A DNA stretch of 64,000 nucleotides from Nocardiopsis metallicus (GCF_014201115.1 NZ_JACHDO010000001.1:2604001-2668000), one strand, 5' to 3'. Positions 20,083-29,754 are shown, numbered from the stretch's first letter. Numbers and translations: made by a program. The notes: generated from the letters alone by a model not told the origin.

Positions 20083-20769
20083 GTGCACATCGTGATCATG
20101 GGGTGCGGCCGTGTGGGTTCCACACTGGCGCACACGCTGGTGGACCTGGGGCACACGGTAGCGGTGATCGACCAGGACCCCGAGGCGTTCCGTCGGCTCC
20201 GCACCACCGTGGCCAAACACGCCGTCCGCGGGGTGGGTCACGACCGCGAGGTCCTGCTCAGCGCCGGTATCGACCGCGCTGCGGCCTTCGCCGCGGTCAG
20301 CAACGGCGACAACTCCAACATCATCGCCGCCCGGGTGGCCCGCGAGGCGTTCGGAGTGCGGAACGTGGTGGCGCGGATCTACGACCCCCGCCGGGCCGAG
20401 GTCTACCAGCGCCTGGGCATCCCCACCGTGGCGACCGTGCGCTGGACCGCCGACGCCATCCTGCGCCGTGTGGTGCCCGGCGACGACCAGCTCACCGCCG
20501 CGCCGGAGTGGCAGGACGCCTCGGGCAGCCTGACCATGAACGAGCTCAGCCTGCCGGAGCGCTGGGCGGGTCGGACCGTCGCCGAGCTGGAGGCCGACTC
20601 CCCACTGCGCGTGGTCTACCTGGTGCGGGAGGGGCGTATCGCGCTGGCCCGCTCCGAGGAGGCCCTCGTGGCGGGCGACGTGCTGCACGTGGTGGCGCAC
20701 AGCCGGGAGATGGGCGATCTGGCCAAACGGCTGGACCAGGGTCACGAGGACGAGACGGGGCGTGGGTGA
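20083..20769 (+). CDS. ceoB: TrkA-family potassium uptake regulatory protein
   Basis: 228 aa. The Rossmann nucleotide site is VIMGCGRVGSTLAHTLVDLGH, with the acidic residues of strand 2 in VAVIDQDPEAF. The RCK_N domain covers about 1-125, and an RCK_C/TrkA_C domain follows (TMNELSLPERWAGRTVAEL). Start GTG 20083 follows GGGAG at 10 nt. It is the cytoplasmic gating subunit of a K+ transport system and overlaps closely with a second TrkA protein; the order matches ceoB-ceoC of M. tuberculosis. No channel (TrkH/TrkG) gene is nearby. Confidence 0.88.
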   Translation: MHIVIMGCGRVGSTLAHTLVDLGHTVAVIDQDPEAFRRLRTTVAKHAVRGVGHDREVLLSAGIDRAAAFAAVSNGDNSNIIAARVAREAFGVRNVVARIYDPRRAEVYQRLGIPTVATVRWTADAILRRVVPGDDQLTAAPEWQDASGSLTMNELSLPERWAGRTVAELEADSPLRVVYLVREGRIALARSEEALVAGDVLHVVAHSREMGDLAKRLDQGHEDETGRG

Positions 20770-20770
20770 G

Positions 20771-21520
20771 ATGCGGATCGCCATCGCGGGAGCCGGGAGC
20801 GTGGGCCGCTCCATCGCCACGGAACTGGCGGGCAGCGGCCACGACGTCCTGCTGATCGACCGGGACACCCGGGCCATCGGTGTCGACGACCTCCCCCAGG
20901 TGGAGTGGCTGCTTGCCGACGCCTGCGAACTGGCCACCCTGGAGGACGCCCGGCTGGGCGACTTCGACGTGGTCATCGCGGCCAGCAGCGACGACAAGGT
21001 GAACCTCGTCGTGTCCCTGCTGGCCAAGACCGAGTTCGGGGTGGAGCAGGTGATCGCCCGGATCAACGATCCGGACAACGAGTGGCTGTTCAACGACTCC
21101 TGGGGGGTGGACCTGGCGGTCTCCCCGCCCCGGCTGATCGCCGACCTGGTGGACGGGGTCGCCGAGGAGGAGGACTACGTCGAGGAGGGCACCCTGCCCC
21201 CGCTGCCCGGAGCGGAGATCGCCGAGTCGGTGCTGCACGCCGCCAGCCCGTTCGTGGGCAGCGTCGAGAGCGAGCTGACCGGCGCGCTGCCCGCGGGCGT
21301 GGCCCTGGTCGCGGTGGTCGGCTCGGGCGGGGTTCGCCCGCCCGACCCCGAGCGGACGCTGTCCGTGGGCAACACCGTGGTCTTCCTGGCCGAGCCGGAG
21401 GCCCTGGGCCCCCTGGAGGAGCTGCTGGGCCCGGCGGACGGCACCGTTCCCGATGACGCTGAGGGCACCGAGGGTTCCGGGACCGCTGAGGAAGCCGCGT
21501 CCCCCGGGGCCCAGGCCTGA
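20771..21520 (+). CDS. ceoC: TrkA-family potassium uptake regulatory protein
   Basis: 249 aa from ATG 20771 (MRIAIAGAGSVGRSIATELA), one base after the ceoB stop; a GTG three codons upstream is a possible alternative. RCK_N (about 1-125) is followed by RCK_C (about 135-220) and an acidic Ser/Ala/Glu tail. It probably forms a hetero-complex with the preceding protein. The stop lies 10 nt from the convergent DUF3159 gene. Confidence 0.88.
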   Translation: MRIAIAGAGSVGRSIATELAGSGHDVLLIDRDTRAIGVDDLPQVEWLLADACELATLEDARLGDFDVVIAASSDDKVNLVVSLLAKTEFGVEQVIARINDPDNEWLFNDSWGVDLAVSPPRLIADLVDGVAEEEDYVEEGTLPPLPGAEIAESVLHAASPFVGSVESELTGALPAGVALVAVVGSGGVRPPDPERTLSVGNTVVFLAEPEALGPLEELLGPADGTVPDDAEGTEGSGTAEEAASPGAQA

Positions 21521-21530
21521 ACCACCGGTC

Positions 21531-22346
21531 TTACCGCTCCCGCTGGTCGGACCCGGCCTGACCGGCGTCCGCGGCCCGAGCGCTGTCCGCGGCCACACCG
21601 TCCTTGGTCGCACCGGACTCGGTGACCCCGTTCTCCAGGGGGGTGCGGCCGCGGGCCAGGATCCACACCATGCCCGCGAAGGCCGCCACCTGGAGCGGCC
21701 AGCCCATCGCGACCTTGGACAGGCCCAGCAGGGCGAAGGTGTTGGCCCACTCGTTGGACGCGGCCAGCCAGAGCGGGTACTGCACCACGACCCGGATGAC
21801 GCACGGCAGCACCAGCAGCCAGGTCAGCCGCGAGGCCAGCTTGACCACGGCCGGGTTGCTCCGCCAGGAGGTGAAGTCCTCCTTGTGCCCGATGAACGGG
21901 CCGATCATCAGGCCGATCGCGGGCCAGCGCACCAGCACCGAGATACTCAGCACCACGGCGTAGACCGCGTTGTAGATGATGCCGGGCAGGAAGGCGTCCT
22001 CGGCGTTGCCGCTGCGCATCGCGAAGACCGCGGCCAGGCCGATACCGAAGAGGCTGGTGATCACGTACTGCACCGAGGAGCGCTGCACCAGCCGGAGCAC
22101 GCCCAGGAGCAGGGCCGCGCCCACACCGAGCATGATCGAGAGCCGCAGCTCGGAACTGGCGATGTAGGAGATCGTGAAGGTCAGGGTGGGGATGGCCGTC
22201 TCGACCATGCCGCGCTTGCCGCCCAGGGCCTCGGCGAGCTTCGTCCGGACCAGCGCCTCGACCGTTCCCTCGGTGACGACGGGGCCACTGCCCGCCCGGC
22301 CCTCGGCCTGGGTCGCGTCTTCGGAGGCCCGCTGCTGCTCAGTCAT
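21531..22346 (-). CDS. DUF3159 integral membrane protein (Rv2693c-like)
   Basis: 271 aa from ATG 22346 with AGGAG close upstream. After a polar N-terminus there is the conserved KLAEALGGKRGMVETAIPTLTF segment, then six hydrophobic helices and a polar C-terminus. This is the DUF3159 family found beside ceoB/ceoC in actinobacteria; the function is unknown. The neighbourhood suggests a link to ion balance, but that is only association. Confidence 0.88.
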   Translation of the reverse strand: MTEQQRASEDATQAEGRAGSGPVVTEGTVEALVRTKLAEALGGKRGMVETAIPTLTFTISYIASSELRLSIMLGVGAALLLGVLRLVQRSSVQYVITSLFGIGLAAVFAMRSGNAEDAFLPGIIYNAVYAVVLSISVLVRWPAIGLMIGPFIGHKEDFTSWRSNPAVVKLASRLTWLLVLPCVIRVVVQYPLWLAASNEWANTFALLGLSKVAMGWPLQVAAFAGMVWILARGRTPLENGVTESGATKDGVAADSARAADAGQAGSDQRER

Positions 22347-22593
22347 CCCGCTCCTGATCCGGTTTCGCCGTACGGCCGTCCGCGGCCGCCAGCCATGATG
22401 CACCACCCTATGCGACCCGTCACAGCACGGGAGCGGCCTTCCGGGACGCCGCAGGCCCTCCCCGTACCGCCTTGTCCCGCTTCGTCTGCCAATGCGGCGT
22501 GCCACTTCTCACCCGGTTCTCACCACGGGCGCTGGCTTTGTGTCGGCGCTCTTCCGTACGCTGGCGGCCCGCCCGCTTTCGTGAGGAGCCAGT

Positions 22594-23754
22594 GTGAAGA
22601 CCACCAGGACGGAAGAGCCCCACGAGGAGCACCTGCGCTTCGCCCTCGCCCTGGACCCGGAGCTGACCGGGAAGGGCGCCTCGCACGTGTGGTCGCCCTA
22701 CTCGGTCGGGGCCGTGCTCGGTCTGCTGGCCACCGGCGCGGGCGGCGACACCCTGCGTGAACTGGCGGCCCTGGTCGCCCCGGCCAGCTCCGACCCCGTG
22801 GGGCACCTGGACGCCCTGAACGCCGCGGTCGAGGCTGCCGACGGGCTGGACCTGGCCACCCTGAACGGCCTGTACGTGCCCGCCGACCTTCCGCTGAGCA
22901 CCGAGTTCGAGGAGCGGGTCGGCGCCCAGGCCGACGCCGAGGTGGACCGGGTGGACTTCCGGCACAATGCCGAGGGTGTGCGCGCGAAGGTCAACGACCG
23001 GGTCTCACAGGTCACCCAGGGTCTGATCCCCGAGCTGCTCTCACCGGGCACCGTGCACCCCGAGGTCCGCCTGCTCCTGGTCAACGCCCTGTGGGTGAAG
23101 ATGCTGTGGGCCGAGCCCTTCGAAGCGGCCCAGACGCGTGAGCGCGACTTCCACGCCCCGGGCGGCACCCACCGCGTCCCGACCATGCGGCGCACCGGGC
23201 GGATGACCCACGCCGAACACGCGGGGCTGCGCATGGTCACCCTGGAGGGCGAGCACGGGCTGGCCCTGGACGTGATCATCCCCGACTCCCCCGGCGCAGA
23301 GCGGGCCGACGCCCCGCCCCTCACCCCCGAAGCGCTGCGAGGCCTCTACAGGGCACGCAGGCAGGAGGAGGTGAGCCTGGCGCTGCCGCGCTTCGCCGTG
23401 CAGACCGATACCGCGCTGCTCGAGCCCCTGGCCGCCACCCCCGCGCACGTGCGCACCCTGGCCACCGACTCCGCCGACTTCGGCGGGATCAGCACCGAAC
23501 CGATCAAGGTCGACGCCATCGTGCACCAGGCCGTGCTGCGCGTGGACGAGAAGGGGGCGGAGGGCGCCGCCGCCACCGCCGCCGTCATGGTGATGTCGGC
23601 CGTGATCCCGCCCAAGCCCAAGGAGTTCCTGGTGGACCAGCCCTTCCGGTTCGTCCTGCGCCGCCGGGGCGCGATCCTGTTCACCGGCCGGATCACCGAC
23701 CCCGTGGACCCGGGGCCCGCCCAAACCGACCGCCGAGGCGCCCCCACCGCCTGA
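22594..23754 (+). CDS. Cytosolic serpin-type protease inhibitor
   Basis: 386 aa from GTG 22594 with GAGGAG 8 nt upstream. Serpin hallmarks are SPYSVGAVLGLLATGAGGDT near the N-terminus, LLLVNALWVKMLWAEPF (the breach/shutter region), the hinge EKGAEGAAATAAVMV (residues 319-333) and DQPFRFVLRRRGAILFTGRI at the C-terminus. The small-residue hinge fits an inhibitory rather than non-inhibitory serpin. Counting 17 residues from E319 puts the scissile bond near S335-A336, after two Met and Val residues, which would suit an elastase- or subtilisin-like target. There is no signal peptide, so the target should be inside the cell. Serpins are rare in bacteria; Thermobifida fusca thermopin is a related case. 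Confidence 0.92.
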   Translation: MKTTRTEEPHEEHLRFALALDPELTGKGASHVWSPYSVGAVLGLLATGAGGDTLRELAALVAPASSDPVGHLDALNAAVEAADGLDLATLNGLYVPADLPLSTEFEERVGAQADAEVDRVDFRHNAEGVRAKVNDRVSQVTQGLIPELLSPGTVHPEVRLLLVNALWVKMLWAEPFEAAQTRERDFHAPGGTHRVPTMRRTGRMTHAEHAGLRMVTLEGEHGLALDVIIPDSPGAERADAPPLTPEALRGLYRARRQEEVSLALPRFAVQTDTALLEPLAATPAHVRTLATDSADFGGISTEPIKVDAIVHQAVLRVDEKGAEGAAATAAVMVMSAVIPPKPKEFLVDQPFRFVLRRRGAILFTGRITDPVDPGPAQTDRRGAPTA

Positions 23755-23829
23755 ACGAGACGATGGGCGGGCGAGCACCTCGCGGCCCAGGTCCGTTTCA
23801 CCTCCCCAGCCTGGCAGGACCCTGAACGG

Positions 23830-24657
23830 TCAGGAAGCCTCCAGGAAGGTGGCGGTGATCTCGGCCAGGGCCTGGTGGGCCTGGTCGTCGGTGAGTTCCG
23901 GTTCCGCGTCGCCCGCCTGGTCGCCGTAGGCGCCGAACTGGGCGTGGTTCATGCCCTCGATCACCTCGATGACGGCGTCCTCGGGCAGGTTGGGTCTGCG
24001 TTCTTCGACCTCGTCGGGGATGAGCACGCCGTCGCGGCCACCCGCCACCGACAGCACTCTGAGGTCGTCGCGGTCGGCGAGGTCAGCGCTCTCGATGGCG
24101 TAGGAGCCCCACAGGACCAGCCCCGCCCACTCGACGTCCCCGTCCCCGGTACCCAGGTGCTGGGCGGCGAAGGCCCCGCCCATGGAGTGCCCGCCCAGGT
24201 ACCACTCGGAGATCTCCGGTGCCGCCTCGACCGCGCTCTCGGCTCGGGCGGAGTCGAGCAGGGCGAGGTTGAGGCGCAGGTCGGGCAGGACCACTGTGAC
24301 GCCGGTCCGGGCCACCACCGGGGCCCAGACGGCCGCGTAGGCGTCGGCCTCCACACGCGCCCCCGAGTAGAAGACCATTCCGGTCCCCGAGGGGTCCTCG
24401 GCCGGGGCGAGCACCACCGCGCCCTCCCGGCGCTCCACGACGACCGCCGGGTCCTCCCCGGCCTCGGCCAGGGGTCCGGGTTCGGCCCGGTGCGGGGTGA
24501 GCACCCAGACCAGGAAGGCCGCCCCGGCGACCAGTACCAGTGCCATGAGCACGGCCAGCGTCCACAGCAGGACGCGCACGCCCCTGCTCCGGCCCCGGCG
24601 CGCTCCCCCGCCGCTGTTCTCGGTCTCCGGGGCGCCCCCGCCACCGCTTACGGTCAT
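23830..24657 (-). CDS. Membrane-anchored alpha/beta hydrolase
   Basis: 275 aa. A cytoplasmic Gly/Arg-rich start is followed by one membrane helix (about 29-52, VLLWTLAVLMALVLVAGAAFLVWVL in part). The outer part has the alpha/beta hydrolase nucleophile GGHSMGG, a GRDGVL acid strand and a GMNHAQFG histidine. It fits the small hydrolase_5-type family of exported lipase/esterase-like proteins. The substrate is unknown. It is convergent with the serpin gene; the two stops are 75 nt apart. Confidence 0.82.
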   Translation of the reverse strand: MTVSGGGGAPETENSGGGARRGRSRGVRVLLWTLAVLMALVLVAGAAFLVWVLTPHRAEPGPLAEAGEDPAVVVERREGAVVLAPAEDPSGTGMVFYSGARVEADAYAAVWAPVVARTGVTVVLPDLRLNLALLDSARAESAVEAAPEISEWYLGGHSMGGAFAAQHLGTGDGDVEWAGLVLWGSYAIESADLADRDDLRVLSVAGGRDGVLIPDEVEERRPNLPEDAVIEVIEGMNHAQFGAYGDQAGDAEPELTDDQAHQALAEITATFLEAS

Positions 24658-24754
24658 GTCCGTCCTTCCGGGGCTCGGGCTCCGGGAGGCCCCGGAGCCG
24701 TGGAGAGACAGCGCACCGCGGACACGGCGCGCTCAGGTACGGTCGCCCCCGGCA

Positions 24755-24778
24755 CGGCCGGGTATCGGGACCCGGCCG
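24755..24778 (-). terminator. Terminator hairpin after PIG-L gene
   Basis: CGGCCGGGT (24755-24763) pairs with ACCCGGCCG (24770-24778) around ATCGGG, just downstream of the PIG-L stop on the minus strand. Confidence 0.5.
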
Positions 24779-24785
24779 CCGGGGA

Positions 24786-25526
24786 TCAGGTGTCGAAGAC
24801 CTCGAAGGAGGTAGCCAGCGGTACGCCCGCCCACTCACCCGAGCTCACGGCACCTTCCCGCAGGAAGGTCTTCTGATCGAAACCGTCCAGATTGGCCAGG
24901 TACACCTCGTGCGCGTCCAGGGACGCGATGCCGGCGGCGAGGTTCTCTTCGCTCAACTCCACGAAGTGGGTGGGGTCCGGTGCCGCGCCGAAGGCCACGA
25001 AGCGCACACCGTCCCAGGGCTCCCGGCCCTCGACCAGTTGCTCGGTGAACACCCAACGGTTGGCGGCGTCGCGGACCGCGTCCAGCAGAGCCGGGCCCAG
25101 GACCCGGTGGTCGGCGTGGTTGAAGAAGCTGCCCCCGCCGAAGTGCTCACGGAAGTTGATGGAGACGATCACGTCCGGTCTGTGCCGACGGATCGCCCCG
25201 GCCAGGGACCTGCGCAGCGGCAGGCCGTACTCCAGGGTGCCGTCGGGGAAGTCGAGGAACTCGACCGTGGCCGCGCCCACGGCCTCCGCGGAGGCGCGCT
25301 GCTCCGCCATCCGTAGGGGCGCACACGCCCCCGGGTCCATCGAGTCGATCCCCGCCTCGCCCTTGGTCACCAGGAGCTCGACCACGTCCTTGCCCTGCTG
25401 GGTCCACCGGTGGATCGCCGAGGAGGCGCCGAACTCCAGGTCGTCGGGGTGGGCCACCACCGCCAGGAGCCGGTCCCAGTCCTCGGGGAGCGGCCGGGGA
25501 GCGCTGTTCTGCGTCGTCTGTGCCAT
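24786..25526 (-). CDS. PIG-L family N-acetylglucosamine-type deacetylase
   Basis: 246 aa from ATG 25526. The zinc motif AHPDDLEFGASS and the distal NHADHRVLG are the LmbE/PIG-L signatures. Family members remove acetyl groups from GlcNAc-like substrates, as in mycothiol synthesis (MshB, Mca) or GPI formation. The sequence lacks features that would let me call it MshB or Mca. It sits between the hydrolase and the DUF3710 gene, inside a block inserted into the ceoC-dut order. Confidence 0.85.
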   Translation of the reverse strand: MAQTTQNSAPRPLPEDWDRLLAVVAHPDDLEFGASSAIHRWTQQGKDVVELLVTKGEAGIDSMDPGACAPLRMAEQRASAEAVGAATVEFLDFPDGTLEYGLPLRRSLAGAIRRHRPDVIVSINFREHFGGGSFFNHADHRVLGPALLDAVRDAANRWVFTEQLVEGREPWDGVRFVAFGAAPDPTHFVELSEENLAAGIASLDAHEVYLANLDGFDQKTFLREGAVSSGEWAGVPLATSFEVFDT

Positions 25527-25641
25527 GAAACACACAGTACGGAACGGCGCACCCCCGGACACGGTTGTCCACAGGCCGTTTCTCCCGAGAACCCGTTTTC
25601 CCGAAAGCCCCCCCCGACTTCACCGGGTCCAGCGGGATTCC

Positions 25642-26469
25642 TCAGGAACCGCTGGGCGCGGGTCCGCTCGCGGAGCCGTTGGGCGAGCTGCCCGCGTTGC
25701 CGCGCTGAGCGGCCTGCTGAGCGGCGCGCTGCTGGGCGGCGGCGGCCATCTGCTCCTGGATCTTCTTGGGCACCGTGATCTGCAGCAGTTCACTGGGCGG
25801 TACCGGCTGGTCGCCGCGCACCACCACGATGTTGGCGAAGATCTGCTCGATCTCGGACATCATCTCGGGCTTGGTCGCGCCCTCGCCGCGGATCACGCCG
25901 CGCAGCACCCAGCGCGGACCGTCCACGCCGATGAAGCGCACCCGCTGCCCCAACTGCCTGCCGTCCTCGGTCTTCTTCCCCTTGATGGGGATGAGCGCCT
26001 GGAGCTCGGGGCCGAAGGTGCCGTCGTGGTCCTCGGCCTTGCCGCCCTGCTTGGTGACCTGCTCGCGCAGTTCCTCGCGCATCTCGTCCCACAGACCGGA
26101 GGACTTGGGCGCGGCGAAGGGCTGAACCTGCAGCGCGGTCTTGCCGCGCACCAGGGTGACCCCGATGATCTTCTGCTTGTTCTGCTTGTCCTGGGCGACG
26201 TTCACCTGGATCTCGGTGCCCTGCTCCATCGGCAGGAGCATGCTGCCCAGGTCCATCCGGCTGGCCTCGGGGGCGTCCTCGGAGGAGTCCCACGGGCCGG
26301 TCCGACGGTACTGGTCCTCGTCCTTGACGGGCTGGCCCGAAGCACGCTCCGGCTCGATCTCGTTGTCGAAGGAGACCGCGCCGGCGGCACCCTGCCGCTT
26401 GGGCCGGGCCTCCGTCTCCGCGGCTCTGTCGGTCTCTTTGTCCCGCTTCTTGCGGCGGCGTCCAAACAC
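25642..26469 (-). CDS. DUF3710 protein (Rv2696c-like)
   Basis: 275 aa from GTG 26469 (MFGRRRKKRDKE) with a GGAGAGG-type site. The conserved core is GPWDSSEDAPEASRMDLGSMLLP, followed by WDEMREELREQV and GVDGPRWVLRGVIRGEG, then a Gln/Ala-rich tail (AAAAQQRAAQQAAQRG). DUF3710 is actinobacteria-specific and unassigned. It follows dut at 60 nt on the same strand, so co-transcription is likely. Confidence 0.9.
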   Translation of the reverse strand: MFGRRRKKRDKETDRAAETEARPKRQGAAGAVSFDNEIEPERASGQPVKDEDQYRRTGPWDSSEDAPEASRMDLGSMLLPMEQGTEIQVNVAQDKQNKQKIIGVTLVRGKTALQVQPFAAPKSSGLWDEMREELREQVTKQGGKAEDHDGTFGPELQALIPIKGKKTEDGRQLGQRVRFIGVDGPRWVLRGVIRGEGATKPEMMSEIEQIFANIVVVRGDQPVPPSELLQITVPKKIQEQMAAAAQQRAAQQAAQRGNAGSSPNGSASGPAPSGS

Positions 26470-26529
26470 GCCTTCACCTCTCCGCTTCTTCCGTAGGTCC
26501 CGGGATCACACCGGGGAGTCGGGGGACGT

Positions 26530-27003
26530 TCACCGCTGTGCGGTGTGGCCCCCGGTCGAACCGAAACCACCCGCACCACGCACCGAGTCGGGGAGTTCGT
26601 CCGCCTCGACGAACTCCGCCCGCTCCACGCGCTGGATCACCATCTGCGCGATCCGGTCGCCCCGGGCGAGTTTGACCGGGGTGTTGGTGTCGGTGTTGAG
26701 CAGGGTCACCCTGATCTCGCCCCGGTATCCGGCGTCGACGGTGCCCGGGGCGTTGACGACCGTGACCCCGTGCCGGGCGGCCAGCCCGGACCGGGGGTGC
26801 ACGAAGGCCGCGTAGCCCTCGGGTAGGGCGATGGCCAGACCGGTGGGGACGGTGGCGCGTTCTCCGGGTTCGAGATGGACGTCGACGGCGGCGTACAGGT
26901 CCGCGCCCGCGTCACCCGGGTGGGCGTACTCGGGTACGGGGAGGCCGGGGTCCAGGCGACGGACCGTGATCGGCAACCGTCCGCCTTTGGATGAGGTACT
27001 CAC
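26530..27003 (-). CDS. dut: dUTP diphosphatase
   Basis: 157 aa from GTG 27003. All five trimeric dUTPase motifs are present: [11 protein letters not shown] (I), [11 protein letters not shown] (II), [13 protein letters not shown] with the catalytic Asp and uracil-discriminating Tyr (III), [13 protein letters not shown] (IV) and [10 protein letters not shown] (V). It hydrolyses dUTP to dUMP, keeping uracil out of DNA and feeding dTMP synthesis. It is the first gene of a pair with DUF3710, as in mycobacteria. Confidence 0.96.
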   Translation of the reverse strand: MSTSSKGGRLPITVRRLDPGLPVPEYAHPGDAGADLYAAVDVHLEPGERATVPTGLAIALPEGYAAFVHPRSGLAARHGVTVVNAPGTVDAGYRGEIRVTLLNTDTNTPVKLARGDRIAQMVIQRVERAEFVEADELPDSVRGAGGFGSTGGHTAQR

Positions 27004-27074
27004 ATTCGCCGAGCCTATCGCCCCCCGGGTGCTGCCTCGGTGCCGCGCGGGCCGGTGTGGCCGCGGACGACGGC

Positions 27075-27106
27075 GGGGCGGGCCCGAACGTGCTCGGGCC
27101 CGCCCC
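27075..27106 (-). terminator. Terminator of valS
   Basis: 13-bp perfect stem (27075-27087 with 27094-27106, loop ACGTGC), about 65 nt after the valS stop on the minus strand. Confidence 0.75.
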
Positions 27107-27171
27107 GTCAGCGCTGCCACCAGCGCTGTCGCTCCGTTACCGCTGGTGAGTCACCGGTGGTCACTCCGGAT

Positions 27172-29754
27172 TCACTCCGGTGCCTCGACGGGTTCGGCGA
27201 GCGTCACCTCGACGCTGAGCTCACCGTCGTCGGTGGTCTCGAAGTCGATGCCGGCGGCGCGACCGGCGGCCGTGATGTCGGCGGCGGCGGCGCGGGCCGC
27301 CTCGGCCTGCTTGCCGCGGACCCGGACGTTGTCGACCTCGGCGCGCATGGACAGCTTGGCCTCGGACTTGGCCTTGCGGACCGAGCGCAGGACCTCGGCG
27401 GTGGCGGCCAGGACGGCCGGGTCACCGCCGGCGGCCGCGGCTCGGTACTCGGCGGCCTCGGGCCAGCTCTGGGCGTGCACCGAACCGTCCTGCCACCAGC
27501 TCCAGACCTCGTCGGTAACGAAGGGGACGAAGGGCGCGAACAGCTTGTGCAGGGCGCCCAGGGCGATGAGCAGCGCGGCGCGCGCGGAGGCGCCCTCGGC
27601 GGACTCGGTGTCGTAGGCCCGGGTCTTGACGAGCTCCAGGTAGTCGTCGCAGAAGTCCCAGAAGAAGCGCTCGGTGCGCTCCAGGGCCCGGGTGTGGTCG
27701 TAGGCGTTGAAGGCCGCGGTGGCCTCCTCGACCACGTCCGCCAGCGCGGCCAGCATCGCCCGGTCCAGGGGCTCGGTGACCTGCGCGGGGTCGGTCGTGG
27801 CGTTCTCACCGGCGACCGACATGACGAACTTGCTCGCGTTGAGGATCTTGATGGACAGCCGTCGGCCGACCTTCATCTGGCCCTCGTCCATGGCGGTGTC
27901 GGTGCCCAGCCGGCCGCTGGCCGCCCAGTACCGGACCGCGTCGGAGCTGTACTTCTCCAGCAGCGCGACGGGGGTGACCACGTTGCCCTTGGACTTGGAC
28001 ATCTTCTTACGGTCCGGGTCCAGGATCCAGCCGGAGATGCCGGTGGTGCTCCAGGGCAGGCTGCCGTTCTCGAAGTGGGCGCGGACCACGGTGGAGAACA
28101 GCCAGGTGCGGATGATGTCCTGGCCCTGCGGGCGGAAGTCCATCGGGAAGACCCGCTCGAACAGGTCCTGGTCGCGTTCCCACCCCGAGGCGATCTGCGG
28201 GGACAGCGAGGAGGTCGCCCACGTGTCCATGACGTCGGGGTCGCCCATGAACCCGCCGGCCTGGCCGCGCTGGTCCTCGGTGTACCCGGCGGGCGTCTGC
28301 GAGCTGGGGTCGATGGGAAGCTGGTCCTCGGTGGGCAGCAGCGGCTGGTCGTAGTTCGGGTTGCCGTCGGCGTCCAGCGGATACCAGACCGGGAACGGGA
28401 CGCCGAAGAACCGCTGGCGGCTGATCAGCCAGTCGCCGTTGAGGCCCTCGACCCAGTTCTCGTAGCGCTGGCGCATGTGCTCGGGGTACCAGGTGAGCTC
28501 ACGGCCGCGCTCGATGAGCTGGGCGCGGATGTCCTCGTCCCGGCCGCCGTTGCGGATGTACCACTGGCGGGTGGTGACGATCTCGAGGGGCTTGTCGCCC
28601 TTCTCGTAGAACTTCACCGGGTGGGTGATGGGCTTGGGCTCGCCGACCAGGTCGCCGCTGGCCTTGAGGAGCTCGACGGTGCGCTCGCGCGCGGTGTGGA
28701 CGGTGGCCCCGGCCAGCTGGGAGTAGGCCTCGCGGGCGGCGTCGGAGTCGATGCCCTTGGGCGGATCGGCGATGACGCGGCCGTCCCAGCCGATGATGGG
28801 GCGGGTCTCCAGCTGGAGCTCGCGCCACCAGGTGACGTCGGTGGTGTCACCGAAGGTGCAGATCATCGCGATACCGGACCCCTTCTCGGGGTCGGCGAGG
28901 CGGTGCGCCCTGACGGGGACCTCGACGCCGAAGACCGGTGTGGACACGGTGGTGCCGAACAGGTCCTGGTAGCGCTCGTCGTCGGGGTGGGCGACCAGCG
29001 CGACACAGGCGGCCAGCAGCTCGGGGCGGGTGGTCTCGATGTGGACCGGGGTGCCGTCGGGCTTGTGGAAGGCGACCTTGTGGTAGGCGCTGGGGCGCTC
29101 GCGGTCCTCCAGTTCAGCCTGGGCGACGGCGGTGCGGAAGGTGACGTCCCACAGGGTGGGTGCCTCCGACATGTACGCCTCGCCGCGGGCCAGGTTGCGC
29201 AGGAAGGCGCGCTGGGCGGCGGCACGGGAGTTGTCGTCGATGGTGGCGTAGGTGTGCCGCCAGTCGACGCTCAGCCCCAGACGGCGCCAGATGGACTCGA
29301 AGACCTTCTCGTCCTCGACCGTGAGGATGTCGCACAGCTCGATGAAGTTGCGGCGCGAGATCGGGATCTGCCGCTTGGGGTTGGGCTTCTCCGGCGGCTG
29401 GAAGTCCGGGTCGTAGGGGACCGAGGGGTCGCAGCGGACGCCGTAGTAGTTCTGGACCCGGCGCTCGGTGGGCAGGCCGTTGTCGTCCCAGCCCATGGGG
29501 TAGAAGACGGCTTTGCCGTTCATCCGCTGGAAGCGCGCGACGGTGTCGGTGTGCGTGTAGGAGAACACGTGTCCGATGTGCAGCGAACCCGAGACCGTGG
29601 GCGGCGGGGTGTCGATCGAGTAGACGTCCTCGCGGCTGCGGGTGCGGTCGAAGTGGTAGACGCCGGACTCATCCCATACGTCGACCCACTTCGCCTCGAT
29701 ACCGTCCAGCGAAGGCTTGTCGGGCATGCGGAAGGAATGAGAGCGGTTGGTCAT
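27172..29754 (-). CDS. valS: Valine--tRNA ligase
   Basis: 860 aa from ATG 29754 (MTNRSHSFRMPDKPSLDG). The class I motifs are GSLHIGHVFSYTHTD (HIGH) and KKMSKSKGN (KMSKS). The CP1 editing domain carries HIETTRPELLAACVALVAHPDDERY. PMGWDDNGLPTERRVQNYYG is characteristic of the ValS type common in actinobacteria. The C-terminal arm has the short anticodon-binding and coiled-coil region. It charges tRNA-Val and edits Thr. No T-box or leader was recognised upstream. Confidence 0.96.
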   Translation of the reverse strand: MTNRSHSFRMPDKPSLDGIEAKWVDVWDESGVYHFDRTRSREDVYSIDTPPPTVSGSLHIGHVFSYTHTDTVARFQRMNGKAVFYPMGWDDNGLPTERRVQNYYGVRCDPSVPYDPDFQPPEKPNPKRQIPISRRNFIELCDILTVEDEKVFESIWRRLGLSVDWRHTYATIDDNSRAAAQRAFLRNLARGEAYMSEAPTLWDVTFRTAVAQAELEDRERPSAYHKVAFHKPDGTPVHIETTRPELLAACVALVAHPDDERYQDLFGTTVSTPVFGVEVPVRAHRLADPEKGSGIAMICTFGDTTDVTWWRELQLETRPIIGWDGRVIADPPKGIDSDAAREAYSQLAGATVHTARERTVELLKASGDLVGEPKPITHPVKFYEKGDKPLEIVTTRQWYIRNGGRDEDIRAQLIERGRELTWYPEHMRQRYENWVEGLNGDWLISRQRFFGVPFPVWYPLDADGNPNYDQPLLPTEDQLPIDPSSQTPAGYTEDQRGQAGGFMGDPDVMDTWATSSLSPQIASGWERDQDLFERVFPMDFRPQGQDIIRTWLFSTVVRAHFENGSLPWSTTGISGWILDPDRKKMSKSKGNVVTPVALLEKYSSDAVRYWAASGRLGTDTAMDEGQMKVGRRLSIKILNASKFVMSVAGENATTDPAQVTEPLDRAMLAALADVVEEATAAFNAYDHTRALERTERFFWDFCDDYLELVKTRAYDTESAEGASARAALLIALGALHKLFAPFVPFVTDEVWSWWQDGSVHAQSWPEAAEYRAAAAGGDPAVLAATAEVLRSVRKAKSEAKLSMRAEVDNVRVRGKQAEAARAAAADITAAGRAAGIDFETTDDGELSVEVTLAEPVEAPE

